Virus record (IMG/VR): IMGVR_UViG_3300038786_000174
Location: 1-23,234 of that record
DNA: 23,234 nucleotides
Source: a virus
Direction: 5' to 3' (one strand)
The translations under genes and the position numbers were made by a program. The notes beneath the pieces are model-generated. The model was not told the origin of the DNA. It searched no databases and saw only the letters and a list, made by a program, of their open reading frames with translations. Positions 1-7,953 of this stretch are shown one piece after another. The stretch's first letter is position 1. Every line of letters starts with the position of its first letter.

Positions 1-230
1 GGTCTAATGACATCTACTGAAGTATCTGTTGATGCATTAATATAAAGGTATGGTAGTTCAAACTGTTGTACTATTGCCTTTGCTGTTGATGTTTTACCAG
101 TGCCCGGTGATCCTGCAAGTAATATGTTTTGCGATAGACCATCTTTAAATCTTGACATTACTCTTTCTGGTAATATTAAATCTTGTAGGTTTTTAGGTCT
201 GTATTTTTCTGTAAATAAAGCGTGAATCAT
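1..230 (-). CDS. 44: Sliding-clamp loader large subunit, gp44-like (5' part only)
   Basis: This is the first 76 codons of an AAA+ ATPase; the rest lies beyond the left edge. The ATG is at 228-230. The N-terminus MIHALFTEKYRPKNLQDLIL has the EKYRP motif typical of clamp-loader ATPases. It is followed by a Walker A at residues 40-47 (GSPGTGKT) and by YLYINASTDTSVDVIR, which matches the T4 gp44 segment after its P-loop (MMFVNGSDCKIDFVR in T4). In T4, four gp44 subunits and one gp62 load the gp45 clamp on DNA for replication and late transcription. A matching clamp gene lies at 19584-20339. No Shine-Dalgarno sequence is seen. RFC-type identity is firm; assignment to gp44 rests on phage context. 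Confidence 0.88.
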   Translation of the reverse strand, partial: MIHALFTEKYRPKNLQDLILPERVMSRFKDGLSQNILLAGSPGTGKTSTAKAIVQQFELPYLYINASTDTSVDVIR

Positions 231-292
231 CTAGTATATGTTTAGGTTTATTATACAAATGTATTGTTAAATGTTTCAGATAAATAAACTAT

Positions 293-790
293 ATGGCATA
301 CAATAAAAAATATCCTATAATTAAGAGAACCGGTGGACCGTACCCTAGAAATAGATATGGAGTTCGTTACGACTCTATCTCTAAACAACAACGTAGATTA
401 TTGCTAGAACATCCTATTATAAAGGAACGGGCACAAGATGATCAATTCCTACAAATTATTTTTGAATTGTGTAGACATCGACATGTTGACCGTTTTGACA
501 AATTATATTATGACTGGTCTACTGATGAATTCGTTAAGAAAGCTGAGTTAAAAGAAAGTTATGATACAATTAACTGGGAATGTGCTTTAAGCGATAGACC
601 TATTAGATCTAATATCAATGATTTTAGTGTTGAGAACTTTGTTCATCCGGAATATCATGATACTTTAGGTGGGAATATAGATTTTAGAATTATGGAATCG
701 TCAGTTCTATTTCAAAAACACGTAAAAAAACTCTTAATGGATCAACAAAAAGAGTTTTTAAAAAATGCTAAAAAGAGTTCTAGATCTTAA
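293..790 (+). CDS. Hypothetical protein, the only plus-strand gene
   Basis: A 165-residue protein that I do not recognise. It is basic at the N-terminus (MAYNKKYPIIKRTGGPYPRN) and at the C-terminus (Lys/Ser-rich), soluble, without membrane segments or signal peptide, and rich in Tyr, His, Asp and Arg in the middle. It diverges from the gp44-like gene; only 62 bases lie between the two start codons. Its stop overlaps that of the minus-strand gene at 787-1824 in a shared TTAA, so the two are convergent with no terminator between them. The leader is A-rich with no Shine-Dalgarno sequence. The natural amino-acid mix and tight packing on both sides suggest a real gene. Function unknown. Confidence 0.72.
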   Translation: MAYNKKYPIIKRTGGPYPRNRYGVRYDSISKQQRRLLLEHPIIKERAQDDQFLQIIFELCRHRHVDRFDKLYYDWSTDEFVKKAELKESYDTINWECALSDRPIRSNINDFSVENFVHPEYHDTLGGNIDFRIMESSVLFQKHVKKLLMDQQKEFLKNAKKSSRS

Positions 791-1824
791 AGTAATCTAG
801 AAAATCTTTCTCTAACTGATGTTGATTCGGTAATTATGCAATCTGCTTCAAGTTTAGATATTTCCATTTCAAATAATACACCTAAAGTTGTACCTCTTAG
901 TTGCCAAGATTCTTTAGAAGATACTTTGTCTAATATTCCTTTTAATTTTTTCATCATAGGACTTTCATCGATGTTGGCTTTTTCCATCCTATCTTTTTCT
1001 TTCCCTATTAATTTATTTATTCTTTCTAACTGACCTTCCTTTGAATTTTTCTCTGGTTTCTCAGTTGACTCATCATCTTCTTTAGAATCTTCTGGTGTTT
1101 TTTCTTTTTCTTCTTTATCAATTGCCGACTTTAGATCAGCAACTGCTTCTTCGCTTGGTTTGGCATTTCTAAAATCTGCTTCATCTTGTACTATTGAAGT
1201 TTTTAATTTAGCCAACTGTGCCTTTGCTTCAGCCTTTTGTTCTGGTGTACCATCTCCCATCTTTATACCTAATACTGACATCCTACCTTCTTTCTTAGAA
1301 ATAGATAATGCTTTTTGAACAGTTGATGATTTTTCTCCGAATTTATCATCTATGCTTTTCTGCAGAGAATCTCGTTGTTCTTTAGATGCTTCTATTTTTG
1401 CTTTTATTTTATCCTTCATGTCTCCTTCTGCTGCATCTAATTTAACTTCAATTCCTGCAATTTTAATAGACATTTTATTAACAGTGTCTTGTGCTTTCTT
1501 AGCTTTTGGAGCAACTATTTTATAATCATATGCTTTCTTAGCGGCAAGACCAAGACCTGCTATTGCTGCGGTTCCTGCTACTGCAGCTGTTCCAATTGCC
1601 TTGTCTAAAAGATCTTCATTAATTTGTAAATGTTCTTTTAGTTCTATTGACAGTGCATCAAGTGAATTCATGATAGCATCGACATCACTAATTATTCCAT
1701 CTCTATTATCTGGCTGTGCTGTTGCTGTATCAGTTGCTATTGTATCAGTCGCTACTTCAGCAACATCTTCGTTTATTAGTTTTTCGCTAATACTCTTTAA
1801 CCAATTTTCAAATTTATCTTTCAT
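787..1824 (-). CDS. Unknown late protein with Ala/Gly hydrophobic segment and Lys/Glu coiled coil
   Basis: 345 residues, not recognised. The N-terminal helix contains KLINE (residues 15-19), a motif also found at residues 3-7 of the major capsid protein and resembling T4 prohead-protease sites (hydrophobic-x-Glu). An Ala/Gly-rich hydrophobic stretch lies at residues 76-95. Residues 100-300 are highly charged, Lys/Glu-rich and probably coiled coil, with an acidic low-complexity segment around 235-265. The gene follows the capsid-protein terminator and has its own GATATATA box 35 bases before the ATG, so it is probably expressed late. A head-associated or internal protein is an inference from position, promoter and the KLINE motif. 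Confidence 0.75.
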   Translation of the reverse strand: MKDKFENWLKSISEKLINEDVAEVATDTIATDTATAQPDNRDGIISDVDAIMNSLDALSIELKEHLQINEDLLDKAIGTAAVAGTAAIAGLGLAAKKAYDYKIVAPKAKKAQDTVNKMSIKIAGIEVKLDAAEGDMKDKIKAKIEASKEQRDSLQKSIDDKFGEKSSTVQKALSISKKEGRMSVLGIKMGDGTPEQKAEAKAQLAKLKTSIVQDEADFRNAKPSEEAVADLKSAIDKEEKEKTPEDSKEDDESTEKPEKNSKEGQLERINKLIGKEKDRMEKANIDESPMMKKLKGILDKVSSKESWQLRGTTLGVLFEMEISKLEADCIITESTSVRERFSRLL

Positions 1825-1859
1825 GGTATATATGTTTTTTAAGTTCTATTCTACATGAC

Positions 1860-1867
1860 TATATATC
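1860..1867 (-). promoter_or_regulatory. Candidate late promoter box GATATATA
   Basis: The minus strand reads CGATATATAG in the short gap between the capsid-gene terminator and the gene starting at 1824, 35 bases before its ATG. The same octamer stands before the other late-type genes of the window. T4 late promoters consist of a single TATAAATA box, and a gp55-type sigma factor is encoded at 9019-9393. Confidence 0.55.
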
Positions 1868-1871
1868 GCAC

Positions 1872-1903
1872 AAAAAAAGGGTAACAAATTAATGTTACCC
1901 TTT
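1872..1903 (-). terminator. Rho-independent terminator after the major capsid gene
   Basis: On the minus strand the stem GGGTAACA / TGTTACCC (plus positions 1893-1900 and 1879-1886) closes a six-base loop. It is extended by A-T pairs and followed directly by seven T residues (1878 down to 1872). It lies 36 to 68 bases past the capsid gene stop and ends just before the GATATATA box of the next gene, so it separates two transcription units. Confidence 0.88.
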
Positions 1904-1939
1904 CTTAGAAATTTATATTGGCTTAAACCAATCTACTTA

Positions 1940-3382
1940 TTATGATAAGTTGATTAAGTTTGTCCAAGTTCCACCTATGTTAAATGTAACATATTGTGTT
2001 TCTGCATGGTGTCCAGCTTCTACTAATGCGAATCTAGATTTTACAGCGATCTTTGGTGCCATAGTTCCTTCAGCGATAGTCTGTACTGATTCAGCCATTA
2101 AATAAGGCATGAATACTAGTCCAGGTCCGTTTCCGTCTCCTTTTCTTCCTACTGCTACTTGGTAAGAATCCCAAGATTGAGTTGGATCAGTATAGATGTT
2201 GATTCCAGCTACTGCTCCTAATGGATAGATTGCTCCAGCCGATTGAGAAATAGTATTAGACATTGGGTTTGCTACGAAACCTGCAATTGATTGTAATACT
2301 GTAGCAACTTGTGCTCCAACAACTGCAAAGTTACCAGCTCCTCTTCTACCTCTATTAGCAATTAAGTTAGCTGCTGCTAATACTTGCGTTAATATTTGTC
2401 TGTGAGTTGATGCAACAGTTTCTCCACCACCTAATGCGGTTTGTGCAGGTAATGTAATATCAAAATCTCCAGCATTTCCAAATGCTCCAGCAACGTTAGT
2501 ACCTCCTAAAGTTCTGATTGCACGTAAAATGTGTTGGTTAATAGATTGAGTTAATTCGTTAGTTAATACTGACTCAACTTGAGCTACAGCATCTACTCCG
2601 AATTGCTTTAAATCTTGAACCTGCTCTCTAGTAACTGCAGCAGCTACTTGGTAAGTCTCAGCGGCAATTGATTTAGAGAATAAAGATAATCCCATTACTT
2701 TATCACCAGTTGATTCTCCTTCTGCTCTTGAAAAAGGTGCTCCTGTTTCATCAGCTGCAGTAAATCCTTTAATGTGATCTTCTAATCCTTTTACTAATTC
2801 AATAGTTGCTCCTGCTCCAGCTGCGAACTCTTCTAAATCTAACTTTACGTTAGCTTTTTCAATAGTTCCTACTTTAAAGATTGATTTACCATCAATTCTT
2901 GAAGATCCTACGAATGTATAACCACCGTAATTTCCAGGATTTGCAACGATATCAGCTTTTGTTAAAAGTGTTTCATCACCTTTAATATAAGTTGGTGCCG
3001 CAGCATTGTTGATACTACCAGACTCATACGTAAAGTCTAAGTAAGATAATAATCCCATTGGTCCAGCCATTGGTACAACAGGTACTAAATCTAATCCTAC
3101 TGTTTGTGCAGCAACTTGCATTGCTAAAGGTAATAAAGAAGGTGACTTGTCACCAGATCCATTTACTCCACCGTTTGGTAAAGTTGCATTACCCATACCA
3201 GCTAAATTCATTGGTCCTGGATTATCTCCTAAAGACATAATTGTTGCGTCTTCATAAAGTTTGTGGTTGTGACAGTAAGTCGACATCCAAGCTAATTTGT
3301 TAGCTTCGTTGATTCCTGTAGCAGATTCGATGATCGGTGACCATGTTGCTCTGATTTCAGATTCGTTTATTAATTTTGCCAT
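1940..3382 (-). CDS. 23: Major capsid protein, gp23-like
   Basis: 480 residues; T4 gp23 has 521. It forms the hexameric shell of the head. It is recognised as a T4-type capsid protein from the N-terminal region (INESEIRATWSPIIE), the glycine- and alanine-rich body, segments such as GLSLFSKSIAAETYQVAAAV and LTQSINQHILRAIRTLGG, and its place after portal, core and protease genes, which is the T4 order 20-67/68-21-22-23. The N-terminus holds candidate prohead-protease sites (INE at residues 5-7, IIE at 17-19). A GATATATA box lies 100 bases upstream and a strong terminator follows, so it can be transcribed as a single-gene unit. The leader is long and A-rich without a Shine-Dalgarno sequence. Confidence 0.9.
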   Translation of the reverse strand: MAKLINESEIRATWSPIIESATGINEANKLAWMSTYCHNHKLYEDATIMSLGDNPGPMNLAGMGNATLPNGGVNGSGDKSPSLLPLAMQVAAQTVGLDLVPVVPMAGPMGLLSYLDFTYESGSINNAAAPTYIKGDETLLTKADIVANPGNYGGYTFVGSSRIDGKSIFKVGTIEKANVKLDLEEFAAGAGATIELVKGLEDHIKGFTAADETGAPFSRAEGESTGDKVMGLSLFSKSIAAETYQVAAAVTREQVQDLKQFGVDAVAQVESVLTNELTQSINQHILRAIRTLGGTNVAGAFGNAGDFDITLPAQTALGGGETVASTHRQILTQVLAAANLIANRGRRGAGNFAVVGAQVATVLQSIAGFVANPMSNTISQSAGAIYPLGAVAGINIYTDPTQSWDSYQVAVGRKGDGNGPGLVFMPYLMAESVQTIAEGTMAPKIAVKSRFALVEAGHHAETQYVTFNIGGTWTNLINLS

Positions 3383-3482
3383 TTTATTTTATATTTTTTT
3401 TAATGGTTTTACTTATTTATTATTTCGATTGTTTTTTAGTCTTTTGCTTCTTAACTAATAATCGATTGTATTTTTATATTAC

Positions 3483-3490
3483 TATATATC
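3483..3490 (-). promoter_or_regulatory. Candidate late promoter box GATATATA for the capsid gene
   Basis: The minus strand reads ATGATATATAGTAATA 101 bases before the capsid ATG. This leaves an unusually long AT-rich leader. The box is non-coding, just beyond the stop of the protease-scaffold gene at 3536. Confidence 0.52.
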
Positions 3491-3535
3491 ATGATTTATT
3501 TTGCAATAAATGGTTTTTTCATTTATTACGAAATA

Positions 3536-5563
3536 TTACTTCTTAAATCTTTTAGCTATTTCCGCTGCTATTGCAGTTGTATCATATCCAATAGAAGGTT
3601 TAACTTCCTTAGATTCTTTGATTAACTCTACCTTTTCCATAACAACTGCAGTATCTCTTAAATCTCTAGTTTGCCAGAAGTTTGCTACTTGATAAGAAGT
3701 TTCTAACGTATGGTATCTAGATTGTGCTAAGATTTGATTTTTTTTAGCTTCTGATAATTTAGAATAAGTTTCTTTATATTCACTTGGCATTAATGCAGTA
3801 ACTTTAGGCTCGTCTTGTGCTGTAGATACTAATAATGAATTTTTCCATAATCCTAATATTTGTCCTTCTGTTAAGAATCCTCTTCCTTCAATTGCTGATA
3901 ATACTTTAGATTTATCTTCTGTAACTAATTCATTAAATTCTGATCTAGATGACTCAGATACAAATCTAAAGAAATGTGGATCTTTTGTTTTCTTTTCTTC
4001 AGCTTTATTAATTAATAGTTGTAATTTCTCAGTAATTGAGTTCTTATAAGCATCTAAAGAATCAGTTTCTTCGTTTGTAGCGTCAGTTGGTTCTCCTAAT
4101 TTCTTAAGTTCGTCTTCGATATCTTCAGCTCTATCTTCTTTAATTTCTGTTCCTTCAGCATCTCCTTCACCTTCTAGGTCTAAATCACCTTCAACGTTTT
4201 TAACTTTTCCGTCAATAACATTTCCATCTGCATCAACTATTGGTGTTGTAACATCTTCAGTTCCTGTTTCTAAATCTTCTGCGGGAGTTCCAGCACCGTC
4301 AGCGCCTTCTTTAATTTCTGCTCCTTCAGCATCTCCTTCACCTTCTAGGTCTAAATCACCTTCAACGTTTTTAACTTTTCCGTCAATAACATTTCCATCT
4401 GCATCAACTATATCAGCTGTAACATCTTCAGTTCCTGTTTCTAAATCTTCTGCTGGAATTCCTGCACCGTCTTCTAAAACAAGGTTTGTGTTAACAGTTT
4501 CTGCAACATATTCAGTATATTCAGTAACTTTTTCTAGGTTTTCTTTTAAGTATTCAATATACTCTAATAAATTGTCATGCGATGTTGCACCTTCGTTATA
4601 AGATTCTGCTAAATAATTAGTGTATTCTTTAATCTTGTCAATTCCTTCAGCAAGATGCTCTGAATATTGTATTGATTGATCTGTCTTTTCTGCAATACTT
4701 TCTGAGTATTGTATTGATTGATCTATCTTTTCAGCTAATTCTTCTGAGTATTGTATTGATTGATCTGTTTTTTCTGCGATATGCTCTGAATATTTGATTG
4801 ATTGATCTAATCTTTCTGCTAAATAAGTAGCATACTCCTTTAATTCCTTTCCATCTTTAGATTCTATGCTTTCTGCTAAAGATTCTTTAATAGTCTTAAT
4901 TTCTTCAGAAAGATATTTAGAATATTTATTAAAGTCTTCAACAGTGATAAATTTAGATTCTGCCATTGTTTCTGATTCTTTGTTTTCTTTTGTTAATTTA
5001 GTTTGTGTTTTTCCTTGAATTTCATATATTAATAAGTCAGAGTTGCTTTCAAATCCATAAGATTCATTAACTCTTGTTAATTCAGCGTTTTCAAATCCAG
5101 GATCTGCTACTAAATCATATGTAAATAATTGTTTAATTTTAACTTTACCATTCTCTTCAACTGCGCCGGCGGCTCTAGAAGATATTTGTAAAGGAACACC
5201 AGCATCTACCAAGGCCTTAGCTTGTCTTCCTGCTTCAGTATCTAATAATCTTATTCTACCTCTAATTAATTTGTTAGCTTCATCATATGTTATTTCTTCT
5301 ATGATATGTGATACGTTTTTTAAAGATACATCGAAATTTGATGGGTGATCTAATTCACCTAATAATTTTGATGCTTTAATCTTGTCTTGCAAAGATTCTA
5401 TTTGAGGTAAATATTCTTCAGCTGTATAGATTCTATTGTTTTTATTCTTTTTATCTAATTCTCCGAAAATACCTTCTAGAATGTAAACACCATTGTCACT
5501 CTTTAAGTCTAAACTAGAAGATGATCTCTCTAGGATTAATAAGTCTTTGTTGATATTGCTCAT
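3536..5563 (-). CDS. 21: Prohead core protease (gp21-like) fused to a scaffold-like domain (gp22-like)
   Basis: 675 residues, about three times T4 gp21 (212). Residues 25-170 match the T4 prohead protease: GVYILEGIF, GELDHP with the likely catalytic His73, and VPLQISSRAAG with the likely catalytic Ser at 128 or 129, then LVADPGF. This serine protease matures the T4 head. From about residue 200 the protein is quite different: heptad-rich 14-residue repeats (249-304), two near-identical acidic 53-residue blocks (367-419 and 424-476), and an alpha-helical C-terminus of about 175 residues. This resembles a gp22-type scaffold, and no separate gp22 gene lies between this gene and gp23. An in-frame ATG at 4964-4966 (Met200, MAESKFITVEDFNKYSK) stands at the domain border and could start a separate 476-residue scaffold. 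The protease call is firm; the scaffold role is inferred from position and composition. Confidence 0.87.
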   Translation of the reverse strand: MSNINKDLLILERSSSSLDLKSDNGVYILEGIFGELDKKNKNNRIYTAEEYLPQIESLQDKIKASKLLGELDHPSNFDVSLKNVSHIIEEITYDEANKLIRGRIRLLDTEAGRQAKALVDAGVPLQISSRAAGAVEENGKVKIKQLFTYDLVADPGFENAELTRVNESYGFESNSDLLIYEIQGKTQTKLTKENKESETMAESKFITVEDFNKYSKYLSEEIKTIKESLAESIESKDGKELKEYATYLAERLDQSIKYSEHIAEKTDQSIQYSEELAEKIDQSIQYSESIAEKTDQSIQYSEHLAEGIDKIKEYTNYLAESYNEGATSHDNLLEYIEYLKENLEKVTEYTEYVAETVNTNLVLEDGAGIPAEDLETGTEDVTADIVDADGNVIDGKVKNVEGDLDLEGEGDAEGAEIKEGADGAGTPAEDLETGTEDVTTPIVDADGNVIDGKVKNVEGDLDLEGEGDAEGTEIKEDRAEDIEDELKKLGEPTDATNEETDSLDAYKNSITEKLQLLINKAEEKKTKDPHFFRFVSESSRSEFNELVTEDKSKVLSAIEGRGFLTEGQILGLWKNSLLVSTAQDEPKVTALMPSEYKETYSKLSEAKKNQILAQSRYHTLETSYQVANFWQTRDLRDTAVVMEKVELIKESKEVKPSIGYDTTAIAAEIAKRFKK
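4136..4465 (-). repeat. 171-bp-spaced near-perfect tandem duplication in the scaffold domain
   Basis: Two copies of a block of about 159 bases lie at 4307-4465 and 4136-4294. They encode residues 367-419 and 424-476. The copies share AEDLETGTEDVT and DADGNVIDGKVKNVEGDLDL, followed by the same acidic tail, and differ at only a few bases. The encoded blocks are very acidic. Confidence 0.9.
4652..4819 (-). repeat. Four tandem 42-bp (14-residue) coiled-coil repeats
   Basis: Residues 249-304 consist of four 14-residue units of the form AEKTDQSIQYSEHL, varying at a few positions (AERLDQSIKYSEHI, AEKTDQSIQYSEEL, AEKIDQSIQYSESI, AEKTDQSIQYSEHL). Fourteen residues equal two heptads, so a regular coiled coil is expected. 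Decayed units continue to about residue 354. Confidence 0.88.
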
Positions 5564-5587
5564 GTTATTATTTTATTATATTTGGAT

Positions 5588-5595
5588 TATATATC
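5588..5595 (-). promoter_or_regulatory. Candidate late promoter box GATATATA for the protease-scaffold gene
   Basis: The minus strand reads AGGATATATAATCCAA, 24 bases before the ATG at 5563 and in the 66-base gap after the stop at 5630. It belongs to the GATATATA series of this window. Confidence 0.55.
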
Positions 5596-5629
5596 CTATT
5601 TAAATGGGTACGTTTTTAAAAGTTTTATT

Positions 5630-6277
5630 TTATTTTTCTAAAGCTGTTAATTCGTCTTCAATTGAATCATCATCATTGTTAACTGTTGGTTCTCCTTCTT
5701 CCTCAGATTCTTCTGCTTCAACTTCTTCTGCGTTTACTTCTTCTAAGTATTTGTGGTAGTATTGTACTAATGTTGATATATCTACACTAGTAAATGCACC
5801 TTGGCCATACACTTCGTAGAAGTATTCAACGTACTCATCTTCAGTTTTAGAACTAACAAGAGCTCCAACTATTTCTGTAGCTTTAATTTCTTTACCATCA
5901 TCTGTAGTATAATCATCTACAATAACATCTGATTCAGGTGTTACATTAACAGCTCCTTCTTGTATAATAGACTCATTTGAATTAGGCCAAACCATTATAG
6001 TTTCTGCATCATAGAATGTTATTTCCCATCCTTTATCAGCAGTTAGCTTTCTAAAAGACTTTAATACTCCGTTATCAAACTTGGAACTAGATGAACTCTG
6101 ATCTATTTGTTTATCATTATCTGCTTTACTTAACCAAATTCCTGATTTTTCACCGTTAAAATCTTCGCTTGTTTTTACAAAGTCTCTTCCTTTACTTTTA
6201 AACCAAGACATCATTGCATCTCTATCTAAAGTCTTTGCTTCATTAACAAACTGTTCAAATAATTTTAAATACTTCAT
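5630..6277 (-). CDS. Probable prohead core protein at the gp67/gp68 position
   Basis: 215 residues. The N-terminus MKYLKLFEQFVNEAKTL is an amphipathic helix ending in FVNE, like the short cleavable leaders of T4-type head proteins. Residues 10-110 are a mixed domain with WEITFYDAETIMVWP. The last 35 residues are very acidic, with runs of Glu and Asp, ending SIEDELTALEK. The gene lies between portal and protease genes, where T4 has genes 67 and 68 for small acidic prohead core proteins. Function is inferred from position, the acidic tail and the leader; no sequence match to gp67 or gp68 can be claimed. No separate late box was seen in the 41-base gap to the portal gene. Confidence 0.7.
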   Translation of the reverse strand: MKYLKLFEQFVNEAKTLDRDAMMSWFKSKGRDFVKTSEDFNGEKSGIWLSKADNDKQIDQSSSSSKFDNGVLKSFRKLTADKGWEITFYDAETIMVWPNSNESIIQEGAVNVTPESDVIVDDYTTDDGKEIKATEIVGALVSSKTEDEYVEYFYEVYGQGAFTSVDISTLVQYYHKYLEEVNAEEVEAEESEEEGEPTVNNDDDSIEDELTALEK

Positions 6278-6318
6278 TATTTCTTTAATTTTTATTTCTT
6301 ATGAGACTATAGTTCTCT

Positions 6319-7914
6319 TTATATTTCTATATCTAACGGATCAACTTCAGGTTCTTCTGCGTCTTTAGAAGCTTTACGAGCCTTATAAGCTTCATTTGCC
6401 GCTTTATCATCTGGTGATAATTTTAAGTAACGATCTACTAAGAAGTCTTGATCAAAATAAGATGTTTCTTCCATCGTTACTGGATCGGTTTCAACTAATG
6501 AACTTTTAAGATCTGAAACGAAGTTAATTCTACGTTCCATAATTTCCATGTGTTTAAGTTCAGCAAACATATTCTCTTCAATAAATTGTAAAGATATTTG
6601 TGTCTTAAATGCTGAATCATCTGCAAACTCTGGATATTTTAAACACATTTGTATGTGTAATGGCTTAACTAATATCTCTTGAAAAACAGATCTTAATCTT
6701 TTTATAAATTTAGAGAATTTAATTTCATCTCTAATCATACCATCAGCTGCTAGGTTAAAGTCTCCACCACCGTCTTCATACATAAATCTATTAAATGGTA
6801 TCTTAGAAACTGCTTTAAGTTTATCTGTAAAATATTTAAGTGCTTCAGTATCGTTTAATTCTGGACCTTCTCCACCTAATGTTTCGATTTCAGGTTGTTC
6901 TCCATCCTTTGAAGGTAACCAGTATTCTTTATTAAATTGTAACATTGGCTTTCCATCAGTCATTAATGAACCTGATTCAAAATCAAAGTCTACAACCTCT
7001 TTATAGTTATGCATTAATTGTGCTAACGATTGTTTAGCCCTAGTCTTAGATTTACCACCGACTGGTATAATGAATTTCATTCTATAAGATGAGTTTGTAA
7101 CTGCCCAAATAACTCTGGTATGTTCCATGATTCTCATCAGGTTAAATGATCTTACGAGGCGTTCTAAGTAACTTACTCTCGATGCTGTTGTAATAGATGA
7201 ATATGCAATATAAATGATCTGGGAGTCGTATAAGATCCTCTCCTTGATTGGATCGTCTTTAAATTGGGTCCAAACTTTCTTTTTGTCATCTTTGTTATAT
7301 CCTGGAACTATTGTAATAGGATCTATCTCTTTAAAACCTATAATTTCTGTTTGATCAGGACTATATATAATCTCAAATGCTAAATAACCATCTACTAAGA
7401 ATTTTCTAAAATAGTACCATGCTGATTGGTCTTGTGTAAAACCAAAGTATTGATAAATATTTCTAAATGATTTGTTAAGATATTTAGTTACATCTTCCGA
7501 AACATCCATTCCTATTATTTCAGGATTTACGAAAAAGTTTTTGTTATCATAAACGACAGACTCATCACATAAAATATCTAAGATGTCTTCTATTTCATCG
7601 TATGTTGAAAACGCTCTAAGTTCTTCACGCTTTCCTTCATATGCTTGATCGAAGAATGGAATATTCTTACGCATGTTAGTATCTGACATTGAAAGTGCAG
7701 CGAAAGCGCCATACATATCATCAGATTCTAATCCCATCTGGTTCATTTGACCAAATCCTATTTTGTCTTCTACTGGTCCAATTGCTTGTGACTGTCTAAG
7801 TACTAAATCATCATAAAACATACCAAAAGAAGATAACTTCTTTAGTGAGTCTTTTAATGTGAATGCCTTCTTATTGTAACTTAAAGGGCCGTTTCTCTCT
7901 ACGAATCCTGCCAT
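6319..7914 (-). CDS. 20: Portal vertex protein, gp20-like
   Basis: 531 residues; T4 gp20 has 524. Twelve copies form the ring through which DNA enters the head and to which the neck attaches. T4-type features are the N-terminal YDEIEDILDILCDESVVYD, GFKEIDPITIVPGY, a long helical segment SYLERLVRSFNLMRIMEHTR, and the conserved stretch FMYEDGGGDFNLAADGMIRD followed by IKFSKFIKRLRSVFQEIL. The next genes (core, protease, capsid) follow the T4 order. A variant late box lies 26 bases before the ATG, and the leader ends in AAACAAATATG with no Shine-Dalgarno sequence. Confidence 0.93.
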   Translation of the reverse strand: MAGFVERNGPLSYNKKAFTLKDSLKKLSSFGMFYDDLVLRQSQAIGPVEDKIGFGQMNQMGLESDDMYGAFAALSMSDTNMRKNIPFFDQAYEGKREELRAFSTYDEIEDILDILCDESVVYDNKNFFVNPEIIGMDVSEDVTKYLNKSFRNIYQYFGFTQDQSAWYYFRKFLVDGYLAFEIIYSPDQTEIIGFKEIDPITIVPGYNKDDKKKVWTQFKDDPIKERILYDSQIIYIAYSSITTASRVSYLERLVRSFNLMRIMEHTRVIWAVTNSSYRMKFIIPVGGKSKTRAKQSLAQLMHNYKEVVDFDFESGSLMTDGKPMLQFNKEYWLPSKDGEQPEIETLGGEGPELNDTEALKYFTDKLKAVSKIPFNRFMYEDGGGDFNLAADGMIRDEIKFSKFIKRLRSVFQEILVKPLHIQMCLKYPEFADDSAFKTQISLQFIEENMFAELKHMEIMERRINFVSDLKSSLVETDPVTMEETSYFDQDFLVDRYLKLSPDDKAANEAYKARKASKDAEEPEVDPLDIEI

Positions 7915-7939
7915 ATTTGTTTACTTTATTATATTTGTT

Positions 7940-7948
7940 TATATATTC
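7940..7948 (-). promoter_or_regulatory. Variant late promoter box GAATATATA for the portal gene
   Basis: The minus strand reads ATAGAATATATAAACAAA in the 39-base gap before the portal gene. It differs from the GATATATA boxes by one inserted A but has the same position relative to the start codon. Confidence 0.42.
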
Positions 7949-7953
7949 TATTT

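Noticed and set aside
1601-1858. 85-residue plus-strand reading frame
   Set aside because: It is antisense to the Ala/Ser-rich start of the 345-residue protein and runs through the late box; treated as a shadow.
4652-4819. CRISPR-like array in the regular repeats
   Set aside because: The 42-base units are contiguous, without spacers, and code in frame for a coiled coil.
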